Of a stretch of 64,000 bases of DNA, positions 1 to 8,082 are shown in pieces. The stretch spans positions 66,387 through 130,386 of the forward strand of contig CAVBWZ010000008.1 in assembly GCA_963599445.1 (NCBI GenBank). The letters are read 5' to 3'. How positions within the stretch are numbered: position 1 is the first letter of the stretch; each line of letters opens with the position of its first letter. The notes below the pieces were generated by a model that did no database searches, was not told the origin of the DNA, and saw nothing but the letters and a program-made list of their open reading frames with translations. This DNA comes from UBA9732 sp963599445. GTDB taxonomy: Bacteria; Spirochaetota; Spirochaetia; Sphaerochaetales; Sphaerochaetaceae. Made by a program: the position numbers and the translations under genes.

Positions 1-2
1 TA

Positions 3-1040
3 TTCGCACAGGGCGCTCAGGAAGTACAACAGGAACAGATCAGAACTGTCCTTCTTACAGATTCTACAGGTATCGACGACAAGTCCTTCAACGCTGCTGC
101 ATGGCGTGGAATCGTTGAGTTCTATGGCGACAACGGCGCAGGAAGGGGAACTCTCTACGAAAACATCACGGCTGAGTCCACGGACGCCTATGTTCCAAAC
201 CTCAAGAACGCTGCTGAGGCTGATTGGGATCTCATCATCACGACCGGTTTCACATGGGCCGATGCCGTTGAGCAGGTCGCAGGTCTCTATCCAGACCAGA
301 AGTTCATCATCGTTGACGTTGATTGGCTTTCGAACAGAGCAAACCTCATTCAGTATGTCTATGAGGAAGAGCAGGGTTCCTACCTTGTTGGCGTAGCTGC
401 AGCTGAGCAGGCCAAGGCCGATGGCATTGCAAATCCAAAGTTCGGATTCGTCGGCGGCATTGCAGGTGCAACGATCACGAAGTTCGAGATTGGCTACATC
501 GAGGGTGTCAAGTCCGTCTATCCGGAAGCTGAAATCGTTGATTACTATGTAAATGGTTGGGATGATGCTTCTCTTGCAAAGACAGCTGCACAGAGCATGT
601 ATTCCCAAGGTGTCTATTGCATCTTCGCCGCAGCTGGTGGTGCAGGTCTTGGCGTAATCAACCAGGCAAAGGAAGAGAGACTTGCTGGAAAGAACGTATG
701 GGCGATTGGTGTTGATTCCGACCAGTACTCTGACGGTATCTACGATGGAGAGAAATCCGCAGTCCTTACATCCATGCTCAAGGTGGTCGAGAATTCAACA
801 ATCGATGCACTCAAGAAAGTTGCAGAGAACACATGGGAAGGTGGAGTCTTCACACAGAACATGGCCAACGGTGGCGTAGGCTATTCAAAGGCAAATCCAG
901 AGCTCAAGGCTTCAGCGATTGCTGCAGCTGACAAGGCAGCTGAGGGCATCCTGGCTGGTACAATCGTTGTTGACAAGACATATGCAGCATCTATGGCCAA
1001 CGGCATAGCTCCTGCAGGACTCAAAGCAATCGACGACTGA
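3..1040 (+). CDS. BMP family nucleoside-binding lipoprotein of an ABC transporter (5' end outside window)
   Basis: The reading frame is open from the left edge to TGA at 1038-1040, so the N-terminus and any lipobox are missing. About 345 residues are visible. The pattern (LLTDSTGIDDKSFNAAAW near the start, then WDLIITTGF, then FGFVGGIAGA) is that of the basic membrane protein / PnrA (TmpC) family, periplasmic lipoproteins that bind purine nucleosides. An ATPase and two permeases follow in the same direction after an 83-nt gap, completing an importer of the BmpD/NupA type. The nucleoside hydrolase and DeoD phosphorylase at 5.6-7.9 kb fit a nucleoside substrate. The family is clear; ligand specificity is inferred. 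Confidence 0.9.
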   Translation, partial: FAQGAQEVQQEQIRTVLLTDSTGIDDKSFNAAAWRGIVEFYGDNGAGRGTLYENITAESTDAYVPNLKNAAEADWDLIITTGFTWADAVEQVAGLYPDQKFIIVDVDWLSNRANLIQYVYEEEQGSYLVGVAAAEQAKADGIANPKFGFVGGIAGATITKFEIGYIEGVKSVYPEAEIVDYYVNGWDDASLAKTAAQSMYSQGVYCIFAAAGGAGLGVINQAKEERLAGKNVWAIGVDSDQYSDGIYDGEKSAVLTSMLKVVENSTIDALKKVAENTWEGGVFTQNMANGGVGYSKANPELKASAIAAADKAAEGILAGTIVVDKTYAASMANGIAPAGLKAIDD

Positions 1041-1123
1041 TGGTTTTTCCAGCCATTACCGGACACGCCTCATGATGTGGGGCGTGTCTTTGTAATTGTT
1101 GGAGACAGCAAAAGGAGGCAAAG

Positions 1124-2659
1124 GTGAGCGAATATGCAATCCAAATGCTGGGAATAACCAAAACCTTCCCCGGCATCGTTGCAAACGACAACGTTGACCT
1201 CATTGTAAAGAAGAACGAAGTCCACGCAATCCTAGGCGAGAACGGAGCCGGCAAGAGCACACTCATGTCCGTTCTTTTTGGTGCCTACTCGGCGGATGCT
1301 GGAAAGATTCTCATCAATGGGAAGGAAGTGAAGATCACAGACCCAAACGTAGCTACATCGTTGGGCATTGGAATGGTCCACCAGCACTTCAAGTTGGTCC
1401 ACAACTACACTGTGACTGAGAACATAGTCCTTGGACGCGAGCCAAGAAACAGGTTTGGAATCCTCTCGTTGGGTGCAGCTGAGAAGAAGGTCAAGGACCT
1501 AAGCGAACGCTACGGACTCTACGTTGACCCAAAGGCCGTAATCGACGACATAACCGTTGGTCAGCAGCAAAGGGTGGAGATTCTCAAGACATTGTATTCT
1601 GACTCCGACATAATCATTCTGGATGAACCAACGGCGGTCCTCACTCCTCAGGAAATAGACGAGCTCATGGAGATAATCCTCAAGCTCAAGGCCGAGGGGA
1701 AGACCATAGTCCTCATCACGCATAAGCTCAAGGAGATAAAGGCCGTTGCGGACCGCTGCACTATCCTTAGACGTGGCAAATACATAGATTGCATAGACAT
1801 AACCCCAGAGACGAGCGAGCAGGAGCTTGCCTCCCTCATGGTTGGAAGACCTGTAAAGTTCGAGATTGAAAAGTCTCCATGCAAGCCTGGCAAGAAGGTC
1901 CTTGAGATAAAGGACATCACTGTCAAGGATGCAATAGGAGTTGAGAAGGTCAAGGACCTCAGCCTTGATGTTCATGCGGGTGAAATCGTAGGTATCGCAG
2001 GTGTCGATGGAAACGGCCAGACAGAGCTTCTATACGCCCTTTCAGGGCTTTCCCCTGTAGAGAAGGGTCAGATATTCCTCAATGGAGAGGATATAACAAG
2101 GTGTACGATTAGGGAGAGAGTCGAGAAAGGGCTTGGACATATTCCTGAAGACAGGCAGAAGCATGGTCTCATTGCAGGTTTCACCGTTGCGGAGAACACG
2201 GTTCTCAAGGACTTCTATACTCCAAAGTACACTGGAAAGATGGGTGTGCTGGACTATGACGCCATAACGAAGAACTCCGATATGCTCATAGCGCAGTTCG
2301 ACATCCGTTCAGGGCAGGGTTCCATAACCCCATGCGGTGCTCTGTCTGGAGGAAACCAGCAGAAGGTGATTGTAGCCCGTGAAATCTCCCTTTCCCCTGA
2401 TGTCCTTCTTGTCGCACAGCCGACAAGAGGACTGGATGTCGGAGCCATCGAATACATTAGAAAGCGTCTTGTCGCAGAACGAGACAAGGGCAGGGCCATC
2501 CTTTTGGTCAGCTTCGAGCTTGATGAGATAATGAACCTTTGCGACCGCATAGCCGCCATTTCCAAAGGCAGCATAGTTGGAATATTCAAGGAAGGCGAGA
2601 AGACTGCTTCTGAAATCGGTCTGATGATGGCTGGCGTCAAGTCAAAGGAGGGCAAGTGA
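1124..2659 (+). CDS. ABC transporter ATPase with two nucleotide-binding domains (nucleoside uptake)
   Basis: This 511-residue protein carries two fused ABC domains, the architecture of the sugar/nucleoside (RbsA/NupB-like) class. Domain 1 has Walker A GENGAGKST, the signature-like VGQQQR and Walker B ILDEPTAVL. Domain 2 has a degenerate Walker A (GVDGNGQTE), the signature SGGNQQK and a Walker B variant LLVAQPTRGLD in which the usual aspartate is alanine, common in the second domain of this class. The start is GTG, preceded by AAAGGAGG. The stop overlaps the start of the next permease. It would couple ATP hydrolysis at the inner membrane to nucleoside import. Confidence 0.93.
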   Translation: MSEYAIQMLGITKTFPGIVANDNVDLIVKKNEVHAILGENGAGKSTLMSVLFGAYSADAGKILINGKEVKITDPNVATSLGIGMVHQHFKLVHNYTVTENIVLGREPRNRFGILSLGAAEKKVKDLSERYGLYVDPKAVIDDITVGQQQRVEILKTLYSDSDIIILDEPTAVLTPQEIDELMEIILKLKAEGKTIVLITHKLKEIKAVADRCTILRRGKYIDCIDITPETSEQELASLMVGRPVKFEIEKSPCKPGKKVLEIKDITVKDAIGVEKVKDLSLDVHAGEIVGIAGVDGNGQTELLYALSGLSPVEKGQIFLNGEDITRCTIRERVEKGLGHIPEDRQKHGLIAGFTVAENTVLKDFYTPKYTGKMGVLDYDAITKNSDMLIAQFDIRSGQGSITPCGALSGGNQQKVIVAREISLSPDVLLVAQPTRGLDVGAIEYIRKRLVAERDKGRAILLVSFELDEIMNLCDRIAAISKGSIVGIFKEGEKTASEIGLMMAGVKSKEGK

Positions 2660-3768
2660 TGGCAAAGAAGGAAAAGCAACCTTTCATCGATTGGTTCCTT
2701 GACAGCAACGGTGCAACTTCCGTGGCGGTCGTCATATTGGGGTTCCTAGCCGGTATCATTCTGTTGCTTTGCATTGGGAAGAACCCTGCTGGCCTTTTCA
2801 CTGCCATAAAGCAGTCCATGATAGGAAAGGCCTCCAAGAGTGGTGGATGGAACTTCAGAAACGTTGGAGAAACCCTTGCTTTCTCAATTCCATACATTCT
2901 TTGTGGACTCTCGATGGGTTTTGCAGCCCGTGTAGGTCTTTTCAACATAGGAGCCGAGGGGCAGTACACAATGGGTATGCTGGCAGCGCACATCGTTGCA
3001 GTCTGCATCCCTGCATTTCCTGGCCAGTGGTTGCTTTGCATTCTTGCGGCCTTGGTCGTTGGTGCAATCTGGGGAGGTGTCGTTGGAATCCTCAAGGCGA
3101 AGTACAAGGTCTCTGAGGTCGTTGCGACGATCATGCTCAACTACATTGCAATGTATCTCTATCCTCTGATTTGCCTCAACCTCCTACCCCAAGCTACATT
3201 CAACAAAACTGGTAGAACCGCCGATTTGGCTGAGACTTCGCTCCTAAGCAAATTCCTAATCACTGACTCCAACCTCAATATAGGTTTTTTCTTCATGATA
3301 GCCGCAGTTCTCATCTATTGGTTCATAATGGAAAAGACAAAGCTTGGCTTCAGCCTTAGGGCTACTGGATTCAACAAGGATGCAGCCCGTTGCTCCGGCA
3401 TAAACGATACCCAGGCAATTTCTCTTTCAATGGCCATTTCCGGTGCATTCGCCGGTCTTGCCGGAGCTTGTGTCCTTCTTGGACTTGTTCGTTATTCCAA
3501 GATTCTTACAGGCCAGGACAACTATGGTTTCATGGGAATAGCAGTCGCCCTTGTTGGAAACAGCCGGGCTCTGGGAATCTTCCTGTCGGGAATTCTCTTT
3601 GGAATCCTGAAGCAGGCATATTCCATCATGCAGGGTATGGGAATTCCAAAGGAGGTCGTCACCGTCATTGAAGGTCTCATCGTCATTTTCATAGCCCTTC
3701 GTTCAGGACTGTCTTTGATTAAGGACTACAGGGCAAAGGTCAAGGCAAGAAAGGAGGTTTCGAAGTGA
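2659..3768 (+). CDS. ABC transporter permease, BMP/nucleoside type (first of two)
   Basis: A hydrophobic protein of about 369 residues with the conserved block GLFNIGAEGQYTMG of the BPD_transp_2 (NupP/YufP-like) family. ATG at 2659 is preferred over GTG at 2656 because GGAGG lies about 8 nt upstream and the ATG shares bases with the TGA stop of the ATPase (TGATG), a typical translationally coupled junction. It should form the transmembrane channel with the next permease. A positively charged C-terminal tail (RAKVKARKEVSK) is typical of a cytoplasmic end. Confidence 0.9.
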   Translation: MAKKEKQPFIDWFLDSNGATSVAVVILGFLAGIILLLCIGKNPAGLFTAIKQSMIGKASKSGGWNFRNVGETLAFSIPYILCGLSMGFAARVGLFNIGAEGQYTMGMLAAHIVAVCIPAFPGQWLLCILAALVVGAIWGGVVGILKAKYKVSEVVATIMLNYIAMYLYPLICLNLLPQATFNKTGRTADLAETSLLSKFLITDSNLNIGFFFMIAAVLIYWFIMEKTKLGFSLRATGFNKDAARCSGINDTQAISLSMAISGAFAGLAGACVLLGLVRYSKILTGQDNYGFMGIAVALVGNSRALGIFLSGILFGILKQAYSIMQGMGIPKEVVTVIEGLIVIFIALRSGLSLIKDYRAKVKARKEVSK

Positions 3769-4664
3769 TTGGTTATATCTCCCTTATAATGATGCTTGTT
3801 GCTCCAATCCTCATAACTGCAACAGGTGGAATGATATGTGAAAGATCCGGCGTAGTGAACGTTGGTTTGGACGGCCTTATGTCCATTGGCGCCTGCACCG
3901 CTGCAATCGTACATCAGCAGCTTGAGCTTGCCGGATGTGGAAGAATCTCCATCTTGATTGCTCTCGTTGCTGCAGCTGTCGTCTCTGGTTTGGTTTCCCT
4001 TATTCACGGTGTGGCTTCAATAGATATGAAAGCCGACCAGACGATTTCAGGTACAGGTATAAACCTCCTAGCCACCGGTTTGACAGTCTTCGTATGCCAA
4101 AGGTTCTACAACACTGACCGTTCCAAGGAGTTCATGCTTGGAATGACTCGTGATTCCCTTGGTTTCTATCCAACTCTGTATATTTCCTTGGCAGTGATTG
4201 TCCTTGCATGGTTTGTGCTGTACAAGACTCCTTTTGGACTGCATTTGCGGGCTTGTGGCGAGCACCCTGCCGCAGCGGACAGTGTTGGAATCAACGTTCG
4301 TAGAATCCGCTACATAGGTGTTCTTACCTCTGGTGTTCTTGGAGGTCTTGCCGGTGGATGTGCAGTACTTACCCAGACGATTCAGTACACCAGTACATTC
4401 GTCAATGGTAGAGGCTTCATTGCTTTGGCCGCTGTCGCATTCGGCCGATGGACTCCTCTTGGAGTGTTTGGTGCATCTATGCTCTTTGGAGCATCCCTCG
4501 CATTGGCTACGATCTCTTCCATGATTCCAGCCCTAAAGGTCGTTCCTTCCCAGGTCTTCAACATCATCCCATATCTTGTGACGTTGATAGCCCTCATCAT
4601 CTTCTCCGGCAGGGACTATGCTCCAAAGGCCTCTGGAATACCTTACGAGAAGGGTGCAAGTTAA
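3765..4664 (+). CDS. ABC transporter permease, BMP/nucleoside type (second of two)
   Basis: A 299-residue membrane protein of the NupQ/YufQ-like permease family, recognisable from SGVVNVGLDGLMSIGA and LHLRACGEHPAAADSVGI. The GTG start overlaps the stop of the upstream permease by 4 nt and is preceded by AAAGGAGG. This is the last gene of the importer operon: two terminator-like hairpins follow at once, the first beginning in the stop codon. Importers of this class use two non-identical permeases, so the set with the binding protein and double ATPase is complete. Confidence 0.9.
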   Translation: MIGYISLIMMLVAPILITATGGMICERSGVVNVGLDGLMSIGACTAAIVHQQLELAGCGRISILIALVAAAVVSGLVSLIHGVASIDMKADQTISGTGINLLATGLTVFVCQRFYNTDRSKEFMLGMTRDSLGFYPTLYISLAVIVLAWFVLYKTPFGLHLRACGEHPAAADSVGINVRRIRYIGVLTSGVLGGLAGGCAVLTQTIQYTSTFVNGRGFIALAAVAFGRWTPLGVFGASMLFGASLALATISSMIPALKVVPSQVFNIIPYLVTLIALIIFSGRDYAPKASGIPYEKGAS

Positions 4665-4712
4665 CAATTTGTTCCGTTTTTTAGACAGAATAAAAAACGG
4701 AGATAAATTGTT
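4663..4712 (+). terminator. A/T-rich hairpin at the end of the nucleoside transporter operon
   Basis: An imperfect inverted repeat of about 20 bp (left arm 4663-4683, right arm 4691-4712) begins in the stop codon of the second permease gene. The arms contain CCGTTTTTTA and TAAAAAACGG and are followed by TTTTGTTT. It would act as an intrinsic terminator or mRNA 3'-end stabiliser. Confidence 0.7.
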
Positions 4713-4721
4713 TTGTTTATT

Positions 4722-4755
4722 CAGGCGGTTGCTGTTGCAGCCGCCTGTTTCTTTT
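4722..4755 (+). terminator. Second terminator; its hairpin is duplicated at 5521
   Basis: An 11-bp stem (CAGGCGGTTGC with GCAGCCGCCTG, one G-T wobble) with a 4-nt loop is followed by TTTCTTTT. It is the second terminator behind the permease genes. Nearly the same hairpin recurs 800 bp downstream at 5521-5546, so the two copies bracket the repeat-bearing segment between them. Confidence 0.75.
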
Positions 4756-4945
4756 ATGGTAAATACGGCTCTTCTCGTTTTTCATTCGGAAGAATCTCTG
4801 ACGGAGGGAGTCTGAAGATGCCTTATGGGAGTGAAGGGTATGTTCAAAATGACATGAAAACGGTGGAAAGGCGTTTTTCTAGGCAAAACAATGCACACAA
4901 ACAGCGGAAACAAGGTCTTTCATGTCATCATGCGTCACCATGGTG

Positions 4946-5207
4946 CATCTGGACGTTCCAGTCACTCCCGCACATCCAAAGCGGTCTGGATTCAGGGATA
5001 CGGAACGCTCAGGTGCGGTCAGGAGCCATCAGGTACACTCAGGCGCGCTCTGAAGCGCTCTACTTCAACCGTCTTGAAGCGCCTTAAGCGTCTCATTCGC
5101 CACAACCGCCTCAAAAGCCACAGACACCCTCGATTGTTTCAACGGTCTTCGACAGCCCCAACGGCCCAGTAAGCCCTAAGCGTCCAAAGAGCCCCAACAG
5201 CCCCAAG
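4946..5207 (+). repeat. Dispersed intergenic repeat, copy A, built of degenerate 10-bp units
   Basis: About 260 bp align closely with 33383-33648. Both begin CATCTGGACGTTCCAGTC and share TCTGGATTCA, GGAGCCATCAGGTACACTCA, CTGAAGCGCTCTAC and CACAGACACCCTC. In the core, 5001-5060 reads as six consecutive 10-bp units with rough consensus AGGnnCnCTC. Copy B has seven such units, differing by exactly one 10-bp insertion. The three open frames across it have no coding character and are treated as chance. Function unknown; it could be a mobile intergenic element or a protein-binding array. Confidence 0.75.
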
Positions 5208-5212
5208 GATGG

Positions 5213-5494
5213 ATGCTCTCTTTCGATTCCCATCGCCCAATCCCCGAACTTTCCGTGAAGAGCCAAATTATTGCAGATTTTGATGAAGATATAAAGATGG
5301 GACCTAGCTGTTATATGATGCTAGATGTTTATGGATTGGATGTAATCGTATTAAAAATAGGATGCATTTTGGGAACATATACTTATGGGGGTGTGTACAA
5401 TCGTGAAACTCAACAATTCGATGATTGGGGTTCCTATGTTCCTGATGGTGAGTATTTCGTTTGGCCTCAGGTCTCTATCTCTTTGTATTGGTAG
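5213..5494 (+). CDS. Small hypothetical protein, possibly a gene remnant
   Basis: A 93-codon frame, or 65 codons if it starts at ATG 5297, ends at TAG before the hairpin at 5521. It is markedly more AT-rich than the neighbouring housekeeping genes. I recognise no domain; the end is rich in Tyr, Trp and Asp. The first 28 codons run out of repeat copy A, so only the part from 5297 looks natural. It has no convincing ribosome-binding site. It could be the 3' remnant of an acquired gene or a small accessory protein, and it has its own terminator-like hairpin downstream. Confidence 0.35.
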   Translation: MLSFDSHRPIPELSVKSQIIADFDEDIKMGPSCYMMLDVYGLDVIVLKIGCILGTYTYGGVYNRETQQFDDWGSYVPDGEYFVWPQVSISLYW

Positions 5495-5520
5495 ATATCA
5501 AAAAGCGAACTAATTTGCTA

Positions 5521-5552
5521 CAGGCGGTTGCGATTGCAGCCGCCTGTTTTTA
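5521..5552 (+). terminator. Terminator hairpin, second copy of the 4722 element
   Basis: Stem CAGGCGGTTGC / GCAGCCGCCTG (5521-5531 and 5536-5546), loop GATT, then TTTTTA. It reads as a rho-independent terminator for plus-strand transcription entering from the small hypothetical gene. The minus-strand nucleoside hydrolase ends at 5572, but on that strand the hairpin has no U-run. Confidence 0.7.
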
Positions 5553-5571
5553 CGTCTACAGGATGTCAGAC

Positions 5572-6492
5572 TCAAGGCAATCGGCTTAGGGCTTCGTAGA
5601 AGAGGTTCCAGAACTTCTCTCTGTTGGCTTTGACGCCTACTAGGACGTTTCCTTCTCCGTTGGGGAAGGCGGCGACTGTGCGGCCGTAGTTGAGTTCGCT
5701 CTTGCAATCGACCTGGACGCTGTGGCGTTCAAATTCAAAGATGGATGGGTCTGCAAGGTATGCAATGGTGCAGGGGTCGTGCATGGAAGGGTAGTTGTGG
5801 ATGTGCTTCTTGCAGGCCTCAACATAGCATTCCATTGCAGCGAGGAAGATTGGAGTGTATGAGGTCGCCGGCATCTTCTTGACGTTCTCGATGATTTCAT
5901 CCGAGAGTGTCAGTTGGAGCGTTACATCTAGGCCGAACATCACGACATCTACACCGCTGTTGAATACTATCTGTGCGGCCTCTGGGTCTGCATAGACGTT
6001 GAACTCGGCACTTGGAGTGACGTTGCCAGGCCTGTTGATTGCTCCTCCCATGACTACGATGCGTTTGAGGTTCTTTGCAAAGCGAGGGTCGGCCTTCATG
6101 CACACGGCTAGGTCCGTGAAAGGGCCAACTGAAACGAATGTGATTTCACCTGGGTTGTTGATGACCAAATCAAGTGCCATCGTTATTCCGTTTCCATTGC
6201 AGTATCTCGTGCATGGAGGGAACACCGGTCCTGCTAGACCGTTCTCGCCATGTATGTATCCTGCAGCTACACGCTCGCGGATCAGAGGTCTAAGCGAGCC
6301 CGTGTATACGGGGGCATCATACTTCAATGCCTGTGCAAGGTTCAATGCGTTCGTAAGCGTTTTGTCTATGCTTTGGTTTCCATAAGTGGCGATGATCGCC
6401 TCTACCTTTATCTTGTCAGACAGGCCTCTTGCCATGGCAAGGGCCACTGCATCGTCATGACCTGGGTCGCAATCTATGATTATCCTTTCCAT
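5572..6492 (-). CDS. Inosine-uridine preferring nucleoside hydrolase family protein
   Basis: About 306 residues of the IunH/RihA-C family. The N-terminal calcium-binding and catalytic motif DCDPGHDDA is intact, as are HGENGLAG and AEFNVYADPEAA. The enzyme hydrolyses the N-glycosidic bond of ribonucleosides to give ribose and free base in the cytoplasm. ATG at 6492 is chosen over the in-frame TTG at 6498 because AGGAG lies 8 nt before it and only 2 nt before the TTG. It lies in a minus-strand group with the nitroreductase and DeoD, next to the nucleoside importer, consistent with a salvage function. Confidence 0.92.
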   Translation of the reverse strand: MERIIIDCDPGHDDAVALAMARGLSDKIKVEAIIATYGNQSIDKTLTNALNLAQALKYDAPVYTGSLRPLIRERVAAGYIHGENGLAGPVFPPCTRYCNGNGITMALDLVINNPGEITFVSVGPFTDLAVCMKADPRFAKNLKRIVVMGGAINRPGNVTPSAEFNVYADPEAAQIVFNSGVDVVMFGLDVTLQLTLSDEIIENVKKMPATSYTPIFLAAMECYVEACKKHIHNYPSMHDPCTIAYLADPSIFEFERHSVQVDCKSELNYGRTVAAFPNGEGNVLVGVKANREKFWNLFYEALSRLP

Positions 6493-6513
6493 ATTCAAAG
6501 CTCCTAGTTCGTA

Positions 6514-7116
6514 TCAGTGGAATGTGACAAGGCTGTCAATGTCCATCCTTATCTTATCGCGTGGAGGTTCGTCTGGATAGCCAAAGGCGCAGACAAGACC
6601 AACGTTTTCCTGCGTTTTGTCCAAACCCAAGCGCTCAAGCAGCAGATCGTTGTTGAAGCCTTCTATCGCGCAGCTCTGCACTCCCATCTCGCAGGCTGCG
6701 GTCATCATGTTCGCCACCGCTATATAGCACTGGGCGATGGCCCAGTAGTCAAGGACTCCTTTCTCCTTCAGATAGTCATGGTATCCTCTGAAATCCGCTA
6801 TTGCATCTTCAAGGCTTCCTGGAAAACGTGATGTCCTTTGTGCAAAGAAAGCTCCGTCTGGCTCAAAGGCATCGGCTTTTGGACATGTAACGACTATCGT
6901 GGTTGGTGCCGTCTTCATGCTTTCCTGGTTGAAGCATGCATCAAGTATGTCCTTGCTGTTGCATACGTGGAAGTGCCATGATTCCAATCCAAAGGAGGAA
7001 GGGGAGAGTCTTCCGGCTTCCAAGATGGTTCTGAGAACTTCGTTTGGAATCTTTGTCTCCTTGTATTTCTTGCATGCAAAGCGGTTTTTCATTGTTTCTA
7101 TACATGTATTGTGCAT
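6514..7116 (-). CDS. Nitroreductase family flavoprotein
   Basis: A 200-residue protein with the FMN-binding nitroreductase fold: RFACKKYKETKIPNEVL near the N-terminus, LSPSSFGLESWHF as the phosphate/FMN loop and NVGLVCAFGYPDEPP near the C-terminus. Such enzymes reduce nitro compounds, quinones or flavins with NAD(P)H; the physiological substrate cannot be read from sequence. It lies 10 nt from deoD and 21 nt from the nucleoside hydrolase, so the three are probably co-transcribed, though no metabolic link is obvious. Confidence 0.85.
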   Translation of the reverse strand: MHNTCIETMKNRFACKKYKETKIPNEVLRTILEAGRLSPSSFGLESWHFHVCNSKDILDACFNQESMKTAPTTIVVTCPKADAFEPDGAFFAQRTSRFPGSLEDAIADFRGYHDYLKEKGVLDYWAIAQCYIAVANMMTAACEMGVQSCAIEGFNNDLLLERLGLDKTQENVGLVCAFGYPDEPPRDKIRMDIDSLVTFH

Positions 7117-7126
7117 TTACATTTCC

Positions 7127-7894
7127 TTATTCGGCAGTTTGATTCGGTGATTTGCCAGTGTCTTTCAAGTGCTTCTCCATGGCCAATCTATATGACAGCT
7201 CCAAGGCAACCTTTATCATGTTTGCATTGCTTGGCATACGCTCTTCGTCCTTGAGGCTTTCGCCAGTGATGCAGTTGTCAGTCATCGTAAGAATTGCAAG
7301 GGCGTTCTTGTGCGTGTACATGGCGTTGCAGTAGACGGCTATGGTCTCCATGTCATTGGCAAGTGCGCCCATCCTTGCAAACTCCATGTATTTGTCTTTG
7401 TCTGCGCTGTAGGAGGAGAACTGGTCTGAGGAGAATGTCATTCCGCAGAGATGTGAAATCTTCATTTCGCGGGCGATCTTCACACCTTCTTCAAGCATAT
7501 GATAGTTTGCACACGGAGCCAGAGTTCCATTGAGCTTGTACTGCGATGCCCAATTGCTGTCAGTTGAACAGCACATGGAGAATATCAATGCTCCAACTGG
7601 TATGTCTTTCTGAAGACCTCCTGACGTTCCTATCCTTATGATGTTGTCAACGTCATATTCAGTGAAAAGCTCGTATGAATAGATTCCGGCACTGGCAGCT
7701 CCCATTCCGCTTGCAAGGACCGTGACAGGTTCGCCTTTGTATGTTCCTGTGTAGCCCAAAACGTTTCTTGCATCGGTTACCAGCTGTGCATTGGACATGA
7801 AGTTCTCTGCGCAGTACTTGGCTCTTAAAGGGTCGCCTGGAAGCAGTACCGTTTTGGCGATTTGGCCTTTGGAGGCCTTTATATGAGGTGTCAT
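7127..7894 (-). CDS. deoD: Purine nucleoside phosphorylase, DeoD type
   Basis: About 255 residues of the hexameric DeoD family: TPHIKASKGQIAKTVLLPGD, DPLRAKYCAENF and SGMGAASAGIYSYEL form the nucleoside/phosphate site, with IGTSGG and DMETIAVYCNA further on. It phosphorolyses purine (deoxy)nucleosides to base plus (deoxy)ribose-1-phosphate. ATG at 7894 is preferred over ATG at 7900 because AAGGAG directly abuts the latter and sits 6 nt from the former, and the family starts near this position. It should use the nucleosides brought in by the transporter at 1-4.7 kb. Confidence 0.93.
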   Translation of the reverse strand: MTPHIKASKGQIAKTVLLPGDPLRAKYCAENFMSNAQLVTDARNVLGYTGTYKGEPVTVLASGMGAASAGIYSYELFTEYDVDNIIRIGTSGGLQKDIPVGALIFSMCCSTDSNWASQYKLNGTLAPCANYHMLEEGVKIAREMKISHLCGMTFSSDQFSSYSADKDKYMEFARMGALANDMETIAVYCNAMYTHKNALAILTMTDNCITGESLKDEERMPSNANMIKVALELSYRLAMEKHLKDTGKSPNQTAE

Positions 7895-8082
7895 TTGCAT
7901 CTCCTTCCATTGTTGGAAATCTCAATCTCCATTGTAAGGCTTTGTCTGCTGCAATACAACTTGAGTTCTGCGTCAAAAACACAATGTGAGCCGAAGACCT
8001 TATTTTATAATTGCTTAATATTTTTTAAGTTTTATGGTGCGAAAACCTTTATTTTCTTTCCAATAAGTGCTATCTTCATGGC

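Noticed and set aside
4713..5172. Overlapping open frames of 60-124 codons across the dispersed repeat
   Set aside because: They lie in repeat copy A, have Arg/Ser/His-biased composition, no ribosome-binding site, and equivalent frames are broken in copy B.
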